Part shown: in pieces, positions 32,301-40,230 of the stretch
Numbering within the stretch: position 1 is the stretch's first letter
Layout: each line of letters opens with the position of its first letter
Position numbers and translations under genes: made by a program
From: an uncultured Oscillospiraceae bacterium
Lineage (GTDB): Bacteria > Bacillota > Clostridia > Oscillospirales > Oscillospiraceae
DNA: 64,000 nucleotides
Assembly: GCA_910578505.1 (NCBI GenBank)
Contig: CAJTPV010000008.1
Span: forward strand, 24,148-88,147
Direction: 5' to 3'
Notes under the pieces: generated by a model
The model's database searches: none
What the model was told of the DNA's origin: nothing
What the model saw: the letters and a program-made list of their open reading frames with translations, nothing else

Positions 32301-32804
32301 GTGGATTTTGCCTTCGCTGCCATTTTCATGATAATTCCCCTCGGCAATGACCACACCCGCATCGGTCACCTGCAGTACAATTACAGTGTGGGCATCGTTA
32401 TTCACCCGCAGAATATCTCCAACCTTCACATCCGAAAATTGAACGGATGAGGTCATCCTCGCGGGCAAATCACCGAAGGCCGCGTCGCTCAGAATGTAAG
32501 CGAAGGCAACACAGCCCGCGCCAGTGGCGGCAATTCCACCCTGGGTTCCGCCCTTCCAAGTGTATTCATTGTTATTGTCCCAAGGCGCCCCCTCCTCATA
32601 TGTTTTCTGCCCTTTCAGGGCAATCATTTTCTCGTAGGCCTCCTGCGGTGAAGGGACAGAAACCCCCGCATAAGGGGCCGGGGCAGCTGTGTATGTTCCC
32701 GCAGGGATATTTTGCTGCGGCGGGCCATCCTGCCATGCATGCGCTGTTGGCACAGCGGACATACACAGGCACAGTGATAAAGCGGTTGAAAGTATTCGTT
32801 TCAT
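29391..32804 (-). CDS. Secreted SLH-anchored protein with cysteine-peptidase-like, leucine-rich and zinc-ribbon-like repeats
   Basis: 1137 residues. Signal peptide MKRILSTALSLCLCMSAVPT; a papain/CHAP-like domain (about 60-195) with Cys in GAGCVAFAYILSDA and His in NNDAHTVIVLQV; BspA-type leucine-rich repeats (about 235-470, e.g. VTAVGSNAFKGSKAISATIP); six or seven about 40-residue repeats (485-720) of the form CTxxGxxxxxCxxCGxxRTExIPAxGH; a bacterial beta-repeat (AGYELSDLTVSG, about 900); three SLH domains (975-1137, FTDVPAAKWYYNSVDYVWKH) that bind cell-wall polymers. Start 32804 follows AGGAGGTAACCAGAGG; an upstream frame to 32873 lacks a site. Probable surface adhesin or wall-active protein. 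Confidence 0.85.
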   Translation of the reverse strand: MKRILSTALSLCLCMSAVPTAHAWQDGPPQQNIPAGTYTAAPAPYAGVSVPSPQEAYEKMIALKGQKTYEEGAPWDNNNEYTWKGGTQGGIAATGAGCVAFAYILSDAAFGDLPARMTSSVQFSDVKVGDILRVNNDAHTVIVLQVTDAGVVIAEGNYHENGSEGKIHWGRSMDKAEVEAANHYITRYPEGYVPPTDPDANKPIGSGNLDGGLKWSLTKAGTLTISGSGAMPDFVKTSDQPWVSHADKILSIVVESGVTAVGSNAFKGSKAISATIPASVKTIGSGAFQNCKSLISVTVSEGVESIGDSAFHACTALKSINLPASISSVGVGVFMECTELSAVKFSAGSQPVSIGDSLFLRCYKLSSVTLPKNINCIGNDMFLDCLMLSTLNIPQGAKSIGERAFSSCSMLTAISVPDSVEKIGIAAFQSSAIKDIYYSGSEAQWNAIQKLGDVPTSLQNITVHYNSSLPDAGTDPDPGPDPGHEHVWNSGAVTSPAGCTSSGVRTYTCTECGETRTETIPATGHRYGAGVVTKPATCTESGIRTYSCSRCGSTRTETISAVGHSYSAFVVTREATCTEDGIRTSTCSNCGDARTEAIPAVGHHYEITAVTKEATCTEDGEQTSSCANCGDVKTEVIPAAGHRYGPVTITREATCTQPGEQTSTCTACGDIKTESIPAAGHRYGPVTVTQEATCTADGAQTSTCSACGDVRKEIIRALGHSFVRNDDGDYACVNERNAGGEPATIVSAAVADGYTQVRANTDRLVARYAYQNAASSREYVSGVIRSVLSSVSSLLQYTINTIQFTPPTQTADGEFVYTITIRLGGRAAAAWLTTEPLYMVIPADSEPDPDPIPDPVPDVDQEVHYISIPRFSGGEIIPSVRRAAWGDRVTLTVHPDAGYELSDLTVSGAWGRKVSIREMGDGRFIFTMPDSRVDVSAEFVLQTPEPADDPADDEIFTGLGTPGISGIVLNPAPMPFTDVPAAKWYYNSVDYVWKHYLMSGVSDTQFAPEQTTSRAMIWTILARTHNVRTDINPGSVWYERGQLWAIEQGVTDGSDPLGDITREQLAVMLWRDAGGIGGGGDLSRFTDSASVSSYAVNAIGWAVNRGILKGSNGVLNPKGTATRAEVAAMIMRYADTV

Positions 32805-32969
32805 CCTCTGGTTACCTCCTATCAATTTGGTTCTTGTAGTATATCCTGCCAGCCCTGCTTTGTCAATCAACAAAATGCCGGTACGGAAAAGAACAGCAAC
32901 AGCAGCAGAATAAGAGGTCAGATTTTATAGCAATCCTCAAAATTGCCGGCAGGAAGCCCTCTCCGTCAC

Positions 32970-32985
32970 GGCTGACTGAGAGGGC
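32970..32985. repeat. Interspersed palindrome, partial copy
   Basis: GGCTGACTGAGAGGGC matches the 3' half of the longer copies at 55331-55360 and 63826-63855. Here the 5' half is CCCTCTCCGTCACG, so a different hairpin (CCCTCT/AGAGGG) forms. Lies in the 288-base divergent gap between the SLH and lysozyme genes. Confidence 0.5.
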
Positions 32986-33092
32986 CGTACAGCATTTTGC
33001 CGAAAATACTGCTGCTTTCAATTATTTGGGGGTGCATAACGGGCGGAGTTGTGATATAATGAGAAAAATGTCGAAATATGGAGGAATATGGT

Positions 33093-34082
33093 ATGGACAA
33101 TCATCAGCCTGAATTTGATTGGAAGGAAAGACGGCCAGATGACCGCCAGCTGAGAGAGCCGGTCCCCGACAGACGGCAGCCGCCCCCATCACACCCCCGG
33201 AATCGCTCCCGCCGGAGCGGGCTGCATATTTTGCCTCTTGCAGTGTCCGTTCTCGCTCTTGTTGTCGCCATAACAGCGCTGTTCCTCGCGCTGCGGAAAG
33301 AGCCGGAGCCCGACCCCGCTCCTCCGGCGGAGGAGGAACCGATCACGTTTCGCTTTGGCGACATGGTCCTGACGCCTATTGAAGGGATCCCGCTCAATAC
33401 CTACAATAAGGATGCATTCCGCTCCGATGAAAAGGGGCGGACGACATACGAGCAGGCTGGGGAATACGCGAAGACAGGGGTTGATGTGTCTACGCACCAA
33501 AAGGAGATCGATTGGCAGGCTGTAGCGGCGGACGGGATCGACTTTGCGATTCTGCGGGCAGGCAATCGGGGATATACGGAGGGGGGACTCTTTGTAGACC
33601 AGACCTTTGCGCAAAATCTGCAGGGGGCGCTGGAGGCCGGATTGGAGGTTGGCGTCTATTTCTTCTCCCAGGCCACCACTCCGGAGGAGGCCGAACAGGA
33701 GGCGGACTTCGTTCTGGGCATATTGGACGGACAGGAGCTTGCCTTTCCGGTCGCCTTTGACTGGGAGTTCATCGCGGATGATGAAGCCCGCACCAACCAT
33801 ATGGATGGGGCCATGATCACCCGCTGCGCGGCTGCTTTTTGTGAGCGAATCAAAGCAGCCGGCTATCAACCGGCAATCTACTTTAACAGAACGCAGGGAT
33901 ATCTCCACTATGATCTTCGGGAACTGAAGGATTATCAACTGTGGCTGGCGGAATATGATACGGCGCCCGACTTTTATTATCACTTCGATCTCTGGCAATA
34001 CTCTGACGCGGGACGTGTGAACGGTATACAGGGCAATGTGGATTTGAATTTGTCTCTCTCCACAGGCGAACCGGGGATTTAG
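33093..34082 (+). CDS. Membrane-anchored GH25 lysozyme
   Basis: 329 residues. A cytoplasmic Pro/Arg-rich N-terminus (about 1-44), one membrane helix (LPLAVSVLALVVAITALFLA, about 48-68) and an extracytoplasmic GH25 muramidase domain from about residue 128: GVDVSTHQKEIDWQAVAADG with the catalytic Asp near 131, GLEVGVYFFSQATTPEEAEQ, and FDWEF with the catalytic Glu near 225, ending LWQYSDAGRVNGIQGNVDLN. It would cleave the glycan strands of peptidoglycan. The ATG at 33093 is preceded by GGAGGAATATGGT; an ATG at 33078 is less well placed. A TATAAT at about 33054 may be its -10 box. Confidence 0.9.
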   Translation: MDNHQPEFDWKERRPDDRQLREPVPDRRQPPPSHPRNRSRRSGLHILPLAVSVLALVVAITALFLALRKEPEPDPAPPAEEEPITFRFGDMVLTPIEGIPLNTYNKDAFRSDEKGRTTYEQAGEYAKTGVDVSTHQKEIDWQAVAADGIDFAILRAGNRGYTEGGLFVDQTFAQNLQGALEAGLEVGVYFFSQATTPEEAEQEADFVLGILDGQELAFPVAFDWEFIADDEARTNHMDGAMITRCAAAFCERIKAAGYQPAIYFNRTQGYLHYDLRELKDYQLWLAEYDTAPDFYYHFDLWQYSDAGRVNGIQGNVDLNLSLSTGEPGI

Positions 34083-34216
34083 TCCATACTTTGGCCGCAG
34101 GCAGACCCGAAAAACCGTCTATTGGCCGGCGGCGGTTTCAACGACAGCTGGAATGCCATCTGCCCCGGATGCAAGTCAGGGCCGCCCGCGTCAGCGGGCG
34201 GCCCTGTAATTGCTGG

Positions 34217-34690
34217 TCAATGGGTATTGTCCCGCCTTTTGGCGGTCAGGTCCGTTACGGTCATTTTCAAAACCGTTGTCACTTTGATGGGGGCTGTGTT
34301 GAACGCAAAATCCTCTGCGTGGTAGTGCCGCATCAAAATCTTCAGCGCGCTGTGCTTCTCCTCCTCCGGCACAAGCTCGATTGTCCCGCGCCCCATCACG
34401 CTCTCATAGGCCATGGTGCAGCTCATGTGCGGCTCGTCGAGGATCAGGCTGTGGCCGCAGTCCATTTCAAAGGCCGCGCGGTTGTCCCTGGCAATCAGCT
34501 CCAGCTTCTTTCCCTCAGCAGCGGCATGGAAATAAAAGAAGACCTGCTCCCCCTGCACATCCAGCCCGAAATTGAGGGGGACGATATACGGGAAATCCCC
34601 GTCGTGCAGGGCAATCCTGCAAACATCGCACTTTTCCATAATGGCAAGGATTTCCTGGAAATCTGTAATTTCCCGGTCTTTTCTTCTCAT
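34217..34690 (-). CDS. PPOx-family flavoprotein (NimA-like)
   Basis: 157 residues of the pyridoxamine 5'-phosphate oxidase-like split-barrel fold. MRRKDREITDFQEILAIMEK at the start, CDVCRIALHDGDFPYIVPLN, FYFHAAAEGKKLELIARDNR and SVMGRGTIELVPEEEKHSAL are the usual blocks of NimA-related proteins, which bind FMN or a related flavin and may reduce nitro compounds; several confer nitroimidazole tolerance, but that cannot be claimed here. Its start overlaps the stop of the Uma2 gene by 4 bases. Confidence 0.85.
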   Translation of the reverse strand: MRRKDREITDFQEILAIMEKCDVCRIALHDGDFPYIVPLNFGLDVQGEQVFFYFHAAAEGKKLELIARDNRAAFEMDCGHSLILDEPHMSCTMAYESVMGRGTIELVPEEEKHSALKILMRHYHAEDFAFNTAPIKVTTVLKMTVTDLTAKRRDNTH

Positions 34691-35277
34691 CTCTGACCTC
34701 CTGTCTGCTCCGCAAACACCTTGCTCAATTCCATAAAGCAGCCTTCCAGCACATTGACCTTGGCAATATCCTCCGGCCCGTATACCTCGTGAATCTGGAG
34801 TATGCCGCCGTCCAGCAGGAAGACCTGCACCGACTGCTCATCCGGATTGACGATCCAGTACTCCCTGACCCCGGCCCGCTGGTACAGGTTCAGCTTGACG
34901 AGCCTGTCGTGACGGAGGCTGGAGGGGGAGAGAATTTCGATCACCAGGTCCGGCGCGCCTCTGCAGCCGTACTCGTCCAGCTTGCGCAGGTCGCACACAA
35001 CGGAGATGTCCGGTTCCACCATCGTGTCCACGTCCTCCGGGGCGTCCCCGTCCTGTTCGAAGAGCCGGACGCCGAAGGGGGCCGGGTAGACCCGGCATTT
35101 CTTCCCCTCCAGAAAGTTGGCCAGCTGCCGTGTGAGTTCTGTCAGTACGCCCTGATGCACTCTGCGGGGCGGAGCCATCAGGAAGACCTCGCCGTCAATA
35201 ATCTCCGCCCGCTCTTTTTCCTCCCATGTCAGGATATCCGCAAAGGTGTACCGCGCTTTTTCCGCCGGTAAAGCCAT
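34687..35277 (-). CDS. Uma2-family putative endonuclease
   Basis: 196 residues. The Uma2 (DUF820) restriction-endonuclease-like fold is shown by YTFADILTWEEKERAEIIDG, VEPDISVVCD, GAPDLVIEILSPSS (Asp plus Glu-x-Leu of the PD-(D/E)xK core) and YQRAGVREYWIVNPDEQSV. The start at 35277 is chosen since GGGGGG lies 6 bases upstream; an ATG two codons earlier is too close. Such proteins are common in genomes with unknown biological roles. It is cotranscribed with the PPOx gene. Confidence 0.85.
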   Translation of the reverse strand: MALPAEKARYTFADILTWEEKERAEIIDGEVFLMAPPRRVHQGVLTELTRQLANFLEGKKCRVYPAPFGVRLFEQDGDAPEDVDTMVEPDISVVCDLRKLDEYGCRGAPDLVIEILSPSSLRHDRLVKLNLYQRAGVREYWIVNPDEQSVQVFLLDGGILQIHEVYGPEDIAKVNVLEGCFMELSKVFAEQTGGQR

Positions 35278-35395
35278 ACGCATCCCCCCAATCGACTGAT
35301 TTCCTATCCGCAGTATACCGGATCCGCCCCGAAAAGTCAAGAATCCGGCCTTTTCCAGTCCCAAAAAAATTCCTGAAAAAACTTTGTGAAAGATA

Positions 35396-35424
35396 TTGCA
35401 ATCTTCTGCCATATGGTGTATGAT
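35396..35424 (+). promoter_or_regulatory. Sigma-A promoter for the folT riboswitch transcript
   Basis: TTGCAA (35396-35401) and TATGAT (35419-35424) with a 17-base spacer, ending about 45 bases before the riboswitch aptamer. Confidence 0.65.
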
Positions 35425-35471
35425 AGGAGCGTCCTGGGGTTAACAGCCTGGGGACACGATCAAATAGGATT

Positions 35472-35576
35472 GGTAGAGTAAGCATTGCGCGTAAAGTGGC
35501 AAGAGGCTGGGAAGTTGCCCTTGCACGAAAGGCCCCCATGAAATAGGGCCTACGATGTAATGCTGCATCCGCTACC
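35472..35576 (+). promoter_or_regulatory. Tetrahydrofolate (THF) riboswitch
   Basis: Begins GGTAGAGTA and closes with CTGCATCCGCTACC, with GCGCGTAAAGTG, the CTGGGA turn, CACGAA and CTACGATGTAATGC in order. This matches the THF-I aptamer layout known upstream of folT in Firmicutes (GGAGAGUAG … GCGUUAAGUG … GGGAUG … CGAA … GCAUCCGCUCC). The outer helix pairs GGTAG with CTACC. The next gene is a folate transporter and a transcription terminator follows, so folate sufficiency should stop expression. Confidence 0.88.
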
Positions 35577-35594
35577 GCACGACCCCGGATGTAT

Positions 35595-35652
35595 CATGCC
35601 AACCTGTGCCGCGAGGGAGAAGCTCCCCTCCGGCTTGGATTGGCATGTTTTT
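35595..35652 (+). terminator. Riboswitch-controlled terminator before folT
   Basis: CATGCCAA (35595-35602) pairs with TTGGCATG (35640-35647), followed by TTTTT. It sits between the THF aptamer and folT and is the likely expression platform. Confidence 0.75.
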
Positions 35653-35738
35653 CTATCCGGGCCACTGCTGGCAGACGCCACTTTACCCCTCCTAACAACC
35701 AGCCCCAACGGGGCGGAATTTTAAGGAGGAGACGCAAA

Positions 35739-36338
35739 ATGGAGCGTACCCAAAACAAGAAAACTCTGCACGACACCTTTTCCACCCGCAACCTGGTCAT
35801 GATGGCCGCGCTCGTCGCCATCCAGATCATTCTGGCCCGCTTTTTCAGTATCCAGACGGATACCCTGCGGATCAGCTTCGAGAGCATCCCCGTCATCCTG
35901 GCCGGCATGTGGCTGGGTCCCCTGTGCGGCGCAGTGGTGGCTGTGGTGGCCGACGTCCTGGGCACCATCATCCAGGGCTACGGCGCGTGGTTCCCGCCGC
36001 TGGTTCTGGGCCCCCTGTCCGTGGGCATCCTCAGCGGCGTGAGCACCAAGTACATCTTCCGCAGCAGCCTGGCCGAGACCAGGGACACCTGGAAGGTGGT
36101 TGCCACCGTGGCCGTGGTGGGCATCCTCAACAGCTTCCTCTTCGGCCTCATCGGCAGCACCCTCTACAGCATTATCATGGTGGGCAACACGACGCCCTTC
36201 AACGTGCTGCTGTGGACCAATCTGCTCCAGCGTCTGGCGACAAAGCCGCTGACCATCATCGTCAACACCGTGGTGGTCACCGTGGTCAACCGCGCGGTGT
36301 ACAAGCCGGTCGTCAGCCATATCCTTTCCAAAGCGTAA
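35739..36338 (+). CDS. folT: Folate ECF transporter S component FolT
   Basis: 199 residues with about six membrane helices. LVMMAALVAIQIILARFFSI, TDTLRISFESIPVILAGMWL and GPLCGAVVAVVADVLGTIIQ match the FolT branch of ECF S components (conserved RISF followed by the folate-binding helices). It binds folates and shares an ECF module encoded elsewhere. AAGGAGGAGACGCAAA precedes the ATG. Controlled by the THF riboswitch immediately upstream and followed at 29 bases by folC. Confidence 0.92.
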   Translation: MERTQNKKTLHDTFSTRNLVMMAALVAIQIILARFFSIQTDTLRISFESIPVILAGMWLGPLCGAVVAVVADVLGTIIQGYGAWFPPLVLGPLSVGILSGVSTKYIFRSSLAETRDTWKVVATVAVVGILNSFLFGLIGSTLYSIIMVGNTTPFNVLLWTNLLQRLATKPLTIIVNTVVVTVVNRAVYKPVVSHILSKA

Positions 36339-36367
36339 AAATCAACTCAGAAATCAGGTGTAATACT

Positions 36368-37630
36368 ATGACCTACGAAGAAGCCTTGTCCTTTATCCAC
36401 TCCGTAGACTGGAGGGGCAGCAAGCTGGGCCTGGAGCGGACCCAGGAGCTGATGGAAAAACTGGGACACCCGGAAAAACAGATGAAATTTATCCACATCG
36501 CCGGCACCAACGGCAAGGGCTCCACCGCCGCCATGCTGGCCGCCATCCTCACGGAGTCAGGCTACCGCACGGGATTGTACACCTCGCCATATATCGACCG
36601 CTTCAACGAGCGGATGCAGATCAACGGGGAGCAGATTCCCGACCAGGAGCTGGCGGAGCTGACGGAGTATATCCTCCCCTACGCCAGGGCCATGGAGGAC
36701 GCCCCCACGGAGTTTGAGCTGGTGACCGCCCTGGCCATGGTCTGGTTTGCCCGGCGCAGGTGCGAAGTCGTGGTGCTGGAGGTGGGCATGGGCGGCGAGC
36801 TGGACTCCACCAATGTCATCGACGTGCCGGAGATCGCCATCATCACGGCCATGGGTCTGGACCACGTGGCGGAGCTGGGGCCCACCATGACCGATATCGC
36901 CCGGGCCAAGGCGGGCATCATCAAGCCCGGCGGCAGCGTGATCCTGTACGGCGGCAATCCGGAGGCGGACCGGGTGTTTGAGCAGGTGTGCGCGGAGAAG
37001 AATGCGGCGCTGTATTACCCCGATTTCAGCAAGATCATCCCCAAGGAGTTCGATCTGTCCGGGCAGTGCTTCACCTATCAGTATTGGACGGACGTGCGCA
37101 TCCCCCTGGTGGGCGAGTACCAGATGAAGAACGCCGCCGTGGTGCTGGAGACCGTGAAGGTGCTGCGGAGCAAGGGCTGGAAGCTGGACGGCGAGCCGGT
37201 CCGCCGGGGCCTGCTGGCCACCCGCTGGCCCGCCCGGTTCGAGGTGCTGCGCCGGGACCCGGTGTTCATCGTGGACGGCGGGCATAACCCCCACGGCATC
37301 CAGGCCACGGCAGAGAGTTTGCGGCGGCTGTTTCCGGGGAAAAAGTTCACCTTTGTCACCGGCGTCATGGCCGACAAGGACGTGGAGTCCATTCTGGGGC
37401 TGATCGTCCCGCTGGCGGAGCAGTTTTTCGCCGTCCGGCCCAATAACCCGCGGGCTATGGCGGCGGAGGAGCTGGCGTCCCGGATCGAAAAGCTGGGCGT
37501 CCGGGCCACGGCCTGCGCCTCGGTGGCGGACGGCGTGGCAAAGGCGGTGGCGGCGGAGGGCCCGGATGGCGTGGCCTGCGCCCTGGGTTCCCTGTACATG
37601 AGCGGCGAGGTGCGGGCCTGCCTGTCCTAG
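36368..37630 (+). CDS. folC: Bifunctional folylpolyglutamate/dihydrofolate synthase FolC
   Basis: 420 residues. Mur-ligase-like P-loop IAGTNGKGSTAAMLAAIL, the YTSPYIDRFNERMQINGE loop, EVGMGGELDSTNVI and AVLET-like central domain VGEYQMKNAAVVLETVKVL; C-terminal domain with VDGGHNPHGIQATAESLR. It adds glutamates to reduced folates, which traps imported folate. Placed 29 bases after folT in the same riboswitch-controlled unit, so uptake and retention are co-regulated. Normal length. Confidence 0.94.
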   Translation: MTYEEALSFIHSVDWRGSKLGLERTQELMEKLGHPEKQMKFIHIAGTNGKGSTAAMLAAILTESGYRTGLYTSPYIDRFNERMQINGEQIPDQELAELTEYILPYARAMEDAPTEFELVTALAMVWFARRRCEVVVLEVGMGGELDSTNVIDVPEIAIITAMGLDHVAELGPTMTDIARAKAGIIKPGGSVILYGGNPEADRVFEQVCAEKNAALYYPDFSKIIPKEFDLSGQCFTYQYWTDVRIPLVGEYQMKNAAVVLETVKVLRSKGWKLDGEPVRRGLLATRWPARFEVLRRDPVFIVDGGHNPHGIQATAESLRRLFPGKKFTFVTGVMADKDVESILGLIVPLAEQFFAVRPNNPRAMAAEELASRIEKLGVRATACASVADGVAKAVAAEGPDGVACALGSLYMSGEVRACLS

Positions 37631-37733
37631 TCGGACGGCCAATGCGCTTCGCGTCCTGTTTTGCAGATGCAGCTAACCAGGGGCGTATGACAGGTTGTAC
37701 AATCTGGCTATCGTTAATTAGGCATTTTGCCAC

Positions 37734-37762
37734 TTGTAATCTGCGGGAAAGTTTGATATAAT
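37734..37762 (+). promoter_or_regulatory. Promoter of fhs with a long leader
   Basis: TTGTAA (37734-37739), 17-base spacer, TATAAT (37757-37762). The transcript would begin near 37769 and have about 160 bases of leader before the fhs start, containing GGGGCGTG…TGCCC followed by TTTTTT (near 37773-37803) and a CTGCGG/CCGCAG hairpin. I see no known riboswitch in it, though an attenuator is possible. Confidence 0.6.
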
Positions 37763-37931
37763 TTTAACGAACATGGGGCGTGTGCGGTTGTCCTGCCCTT
37801 TTTTCACTCTGCGGTGCTGCCGCAGCTACATCCGTTATTGGCGCCGGGGTCGCGGACGATTGAAGCGCGGCGTCAAAATATAAATTTTTCCGGGGGTGGT
37901 GAAATATCCCGGAAAACCAAGGAGGATTTCA

Positions 37932-39743
37932 ATGGCTATTGAATTCAAGGACGGCAAGTATGTGGACCCGGCAACCGGCCGGGTGACCCTGGACCCCACC
38001 GAGTACAAGGATTGGCAGATTGCCGAGGAAGCGGAGCGCACCCTGCCCCCTGTGGAGGAGTTCCGTGAGAAGCTGGGCCTGCTGCCCGAGGAGATCATTC
38101 CCTACGGCAAGACCCCCAAGCTGGACTTCATCAAGATCATGAACCGCCTGAAGGATAAGCCCGACGGCAAGTTCATCGAGGTCACAGCCATCACCCCCAC
38201 CCCCCTGGGCGAGGGCAAGTCCACCGTGTCCCTGGGCCTGGTCGAGGGCCTGGGCAAGATCGGCAAGAACGTGGGCGGCTGCCTGCGCCAGCCCTCCGGC
38301 GGACCGACCATGAACGTCAAGGGCACCGCCGCCGGCGGCGGCAACGCCCTGCTGATGCCCATGACCGAGTTCTCCCTGGGCCTCACCGGCGACATCAACG
38401 ACATCATGAACGCCCACAACCTGGCCATGGTGGCGCTGAACGCCCGCATGCAGCACGAGCGCAACTATGACGACGAGCAGCTGGCCAAGCGCGGTCTGAA
38501 GCGCCTGGACATCGACCCGAAGCGGGTGGAGATGGGCTGGGTTCTGGACTTCTGCGCCCAGGGCCTGCGCAACATCCTCATCGGCATCGGCGGCAGCAAG
38601 GACGGCTATCTGATGGAGTCCAAGTTCGGCATTGCCGTTGGCAGCGAGCTGATGGCCATTCTGGCTGTTGCCAAGGATCTGAAGGACCTGCGCGAGCGTA
38701 TCGGCAAGATCGTCGTGGCCTATGACCGCAAGGGCAACCCCGTGACCACCGAGGATCTGGAGGTGGCCGGCGCCATGACCGCCTGGATGCGCAACTGCAT
38801 CAACCCCACTATGTGCTACACCGTGGAGCATCAGCCCATGCTGATCCACGCCGGCCCCTTCGCCAACATCGCCATCGGCCAGTCCTCCGTTATCGGCGAC
38901 CGGCTGGCGCTGAAGCTCTTTGACTACCACGTCACCGAGTCCGGCTTCGCCGCCGACATCGGCTTCGAGAAGTTCTGGAACGTGAAGTGCCGCCTGTCCG
39001 GCCTGACCCCCAACGTGTCCGTGCTGGTTGCCACCATCCGGGCTCTGAAGATGCACGGCGGCGGCCCGACCGTCGTCGCGGGACGTCCTCTGCCGGAGGA
39101 GTACACCAAGGAGAACCTGGAGCTGCTGGAGAAGGGCACCGAGAACCTGTTCCACCATGTTGCCACCATCAAGAAGTCCGGCATCGTCCCCGTGGTCTGC
39201 ATCAACCAGTTCTACACCGACACCGAGGCGGAGATCAAGCTGCTGCGCCGTCTGTGCGAGGAGCATGGCGTCCGCTGCGCGGTGAGCAACCACTGGCGTT
39301 ACGGCGGCGAGGGCGCCATCGAGCTGGCGGAGACGGTCGTCGACGCCTGCAACGAGTCCAACGAGATCAAGTTCCTCTATCCCCTGGAGATGCCCCTGCG
39401 CGAGCGCGTGGAGAAGATCGCCAAGGAAGTCTACGGCGCGGACGGCGTGGACTGGGCCCCGCTGGCGCTGGAGAAGGCCAAGCGCTTCGAGTCCGATCCC
39501 AAGTACGCCGACTACTGCACCATGATGGTGAAGACCCACCTGTCCCTGAGCCACGAGCCCAGCTGGAAGGGCGTGCCCAAGGGCTGGCGTCTGCCCATCC
39601 GCGACATCCTGGAGTACGGCGGAGCCAAGTTCCTCTGCCCGATGGCCGGCACCATCTCCATGATGCCCGGCACCAGCTCCGACCCGGCTTACCGCCGCAT
39701 CGACGTGGACACCGAGACGGGCAAGGTTTCCGGCCTGTTCTAA
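37932..39743 (+). CDS. fhs: Formate-tetrahydrofolate ligase
   Basis: 603 residues, somewhat longer than the usual 555-560 because of an N-terminal extension (MAIEFKDGKYVDPATGRVTL, to about residue 45). The ATP-binding TPTPLGEGKSTVSLGLVEGL, LRQPSGGPTMNVKGTAAGGG and the C-terminal MPGTSSDPAYRRIDVD motifs are complete. It makes 10-formyl-THF from formate, ATP and THF, the entry to the methyl branch of one-carbon metabolism. Ribosome site AAGGAGGATTTCA is excellent and codon use is strongly biased (high expression). The next genes of the pathway are 1.2 kb downstream. Confidence 0.95.
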   Translation: MAIEFKDGKYVDPATGRVTLDPTEYKDWQIAEEAERTLPPVEEFREKLGLLPEEIIPYGKTPKLDFIKIMNRLKDKPDGKFIEVTAITPTPLGEGKSTVSLGLVEGLGKIGKNVGGCLRQPSGGPTMNVKGTAAGGGNALLMPMTEFSLGLTGDINDIMNAHNLAMVALNARMQHERNYDDEQLAKRGLKRLDIDPKRVEMGWVLDFCAQGLRNILIGIGGSKDGYLMESKFGIAVGSELMAILAVAKDLKDLRERIGKIVVAYDRKGNPVTTEDLEVAGAMTAWMRNCINPTMCYTVEHQPMLIHAGPFANIAIGQSSVIGDRLALKLFDYHVTESGFAADIGFEKFWNVKCRLSGLTPNVSVLVATIRALKMHGGGPTVVAGRPLPEEYTKENLELLEKGTENLFHHVATIKKSGIVPVVCINQFYTDTEAEIKLLRRLCEEHGVRCAVSNHWRYGGEGAIELAETVVDACNESNEIKFLYPLEMPLRERVEKIAKEVYGADGVDWAPLALEKAKRFESDPKYADYCTMMVKTHLSLSHEPSWKGVPKGWRLPIRDILEYGGAKFLCPMAGTISMMPGTSSDPAYRRIDVDTETGKVSGLF

Positions 39744-39752
39744 GCTGTTTCT

Positions 39753-39887
39753 ATGACGCTTTCAGAAGCGGCGCGTCTCCTGCTGGGGTTAAAGGAACTT
39801 GGGTGGACCGACAGGGAGATCATGGACTTTGCCCTTTATATGGAGACCGGAGAGGAGCAGTATCAGCCGAAACCCGATAAAAACTGA
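39753..39887 (+). CDS. Small unknown protein downstream of fhs
   Basis: 44-codon frame MTLSEAARLLLGLKELGWTD… ending PKPDKN, 9 bases after the fhs stop and ending just before a strong terminator. It reads as a helical, acidic small protein with no cysteine or membrane helix. No good ribosome site is visible, so it could rely on coupling to fhs translation. I recall no named family. Its position inside the fhs transcript supports it being real. Confidence 0.5.
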   Translation: MTLSEAARLLLGLKELGWTDREIMDFALYMETGEEQYQPKPDKN

Positions 39888-39893
39888 TTGAAG

Positions 39894-39924
39894 CCCGGCG
39901 GCGGGGTACCGCCGCCGGGTTTTT
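39894..39924 (+). terminator. Intrinsic terminator of the fhs transcript
   Basis: CCCGGCGGCGG (39894-39904), loop GGTA, CCGCCGCCGGG (39909-39919), then TTTTT. Textbook structure. Confidence 0.92.
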
Positions 39925-39971
39925 ACTATCTGCCGCCCTGCTGTCTTGACGCGGCAGACTCTCCGGGGCAC

Positions 39972-40211
39972 TCACATCAGCTCCATCATCAAGGCCACCC
40001 CCAGTCGAAACCCTTCCCGAAAGTTGGCGTAGTCCCGGCAGCGCTCAACTTTGCAGAGCGTATCCCGGTGGTGTTCTGCAAACGCCGCGCCCATACCCTC
40101 CTCTATGGCGTCCCAAAACGCCCGTTCCTTAAGCCGGAGGGAAAAAGGCAGTTTTACGCATGATTTGTCGGGATCATAGTTCCCATCGTAGATTTTTCTT
40201 AAGATGCTCAT
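39972..40211 (-). CDS. DUF6809-like small protein
   Basis: 79 residues from ATG 40211 with GGAGGG 6 bases upstream. MSILRKIYDGNYDPDKSCVK and CKVERCRDYANFREGFRLGV resemble the DUF6809 family of small clostridial proteins (short helical domain). It diverges from the XRE gene at 40294 across a region with two CCAC…GTGG palindromes, so the two are probably a regulated pair. Confidence 0.6.
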   Translation of the reverse strand: MSILRKIYDGNYDPDKSCVKLPFSLRLKERAFWDAIEEGMGAAFAEHHRDTLCKVERCRDYANFREGFRLGVALMMELM

Positions 40212-40230
40212 TATGTGCCCTCCTATGGTA

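Noticed and set aside
37929..39554. 541-residue minus-strand open frame opposite fhs
   Set aside because: Shadow of a strongly biased gene; monotonous Gly/Val/His/Gln content and no start signal.
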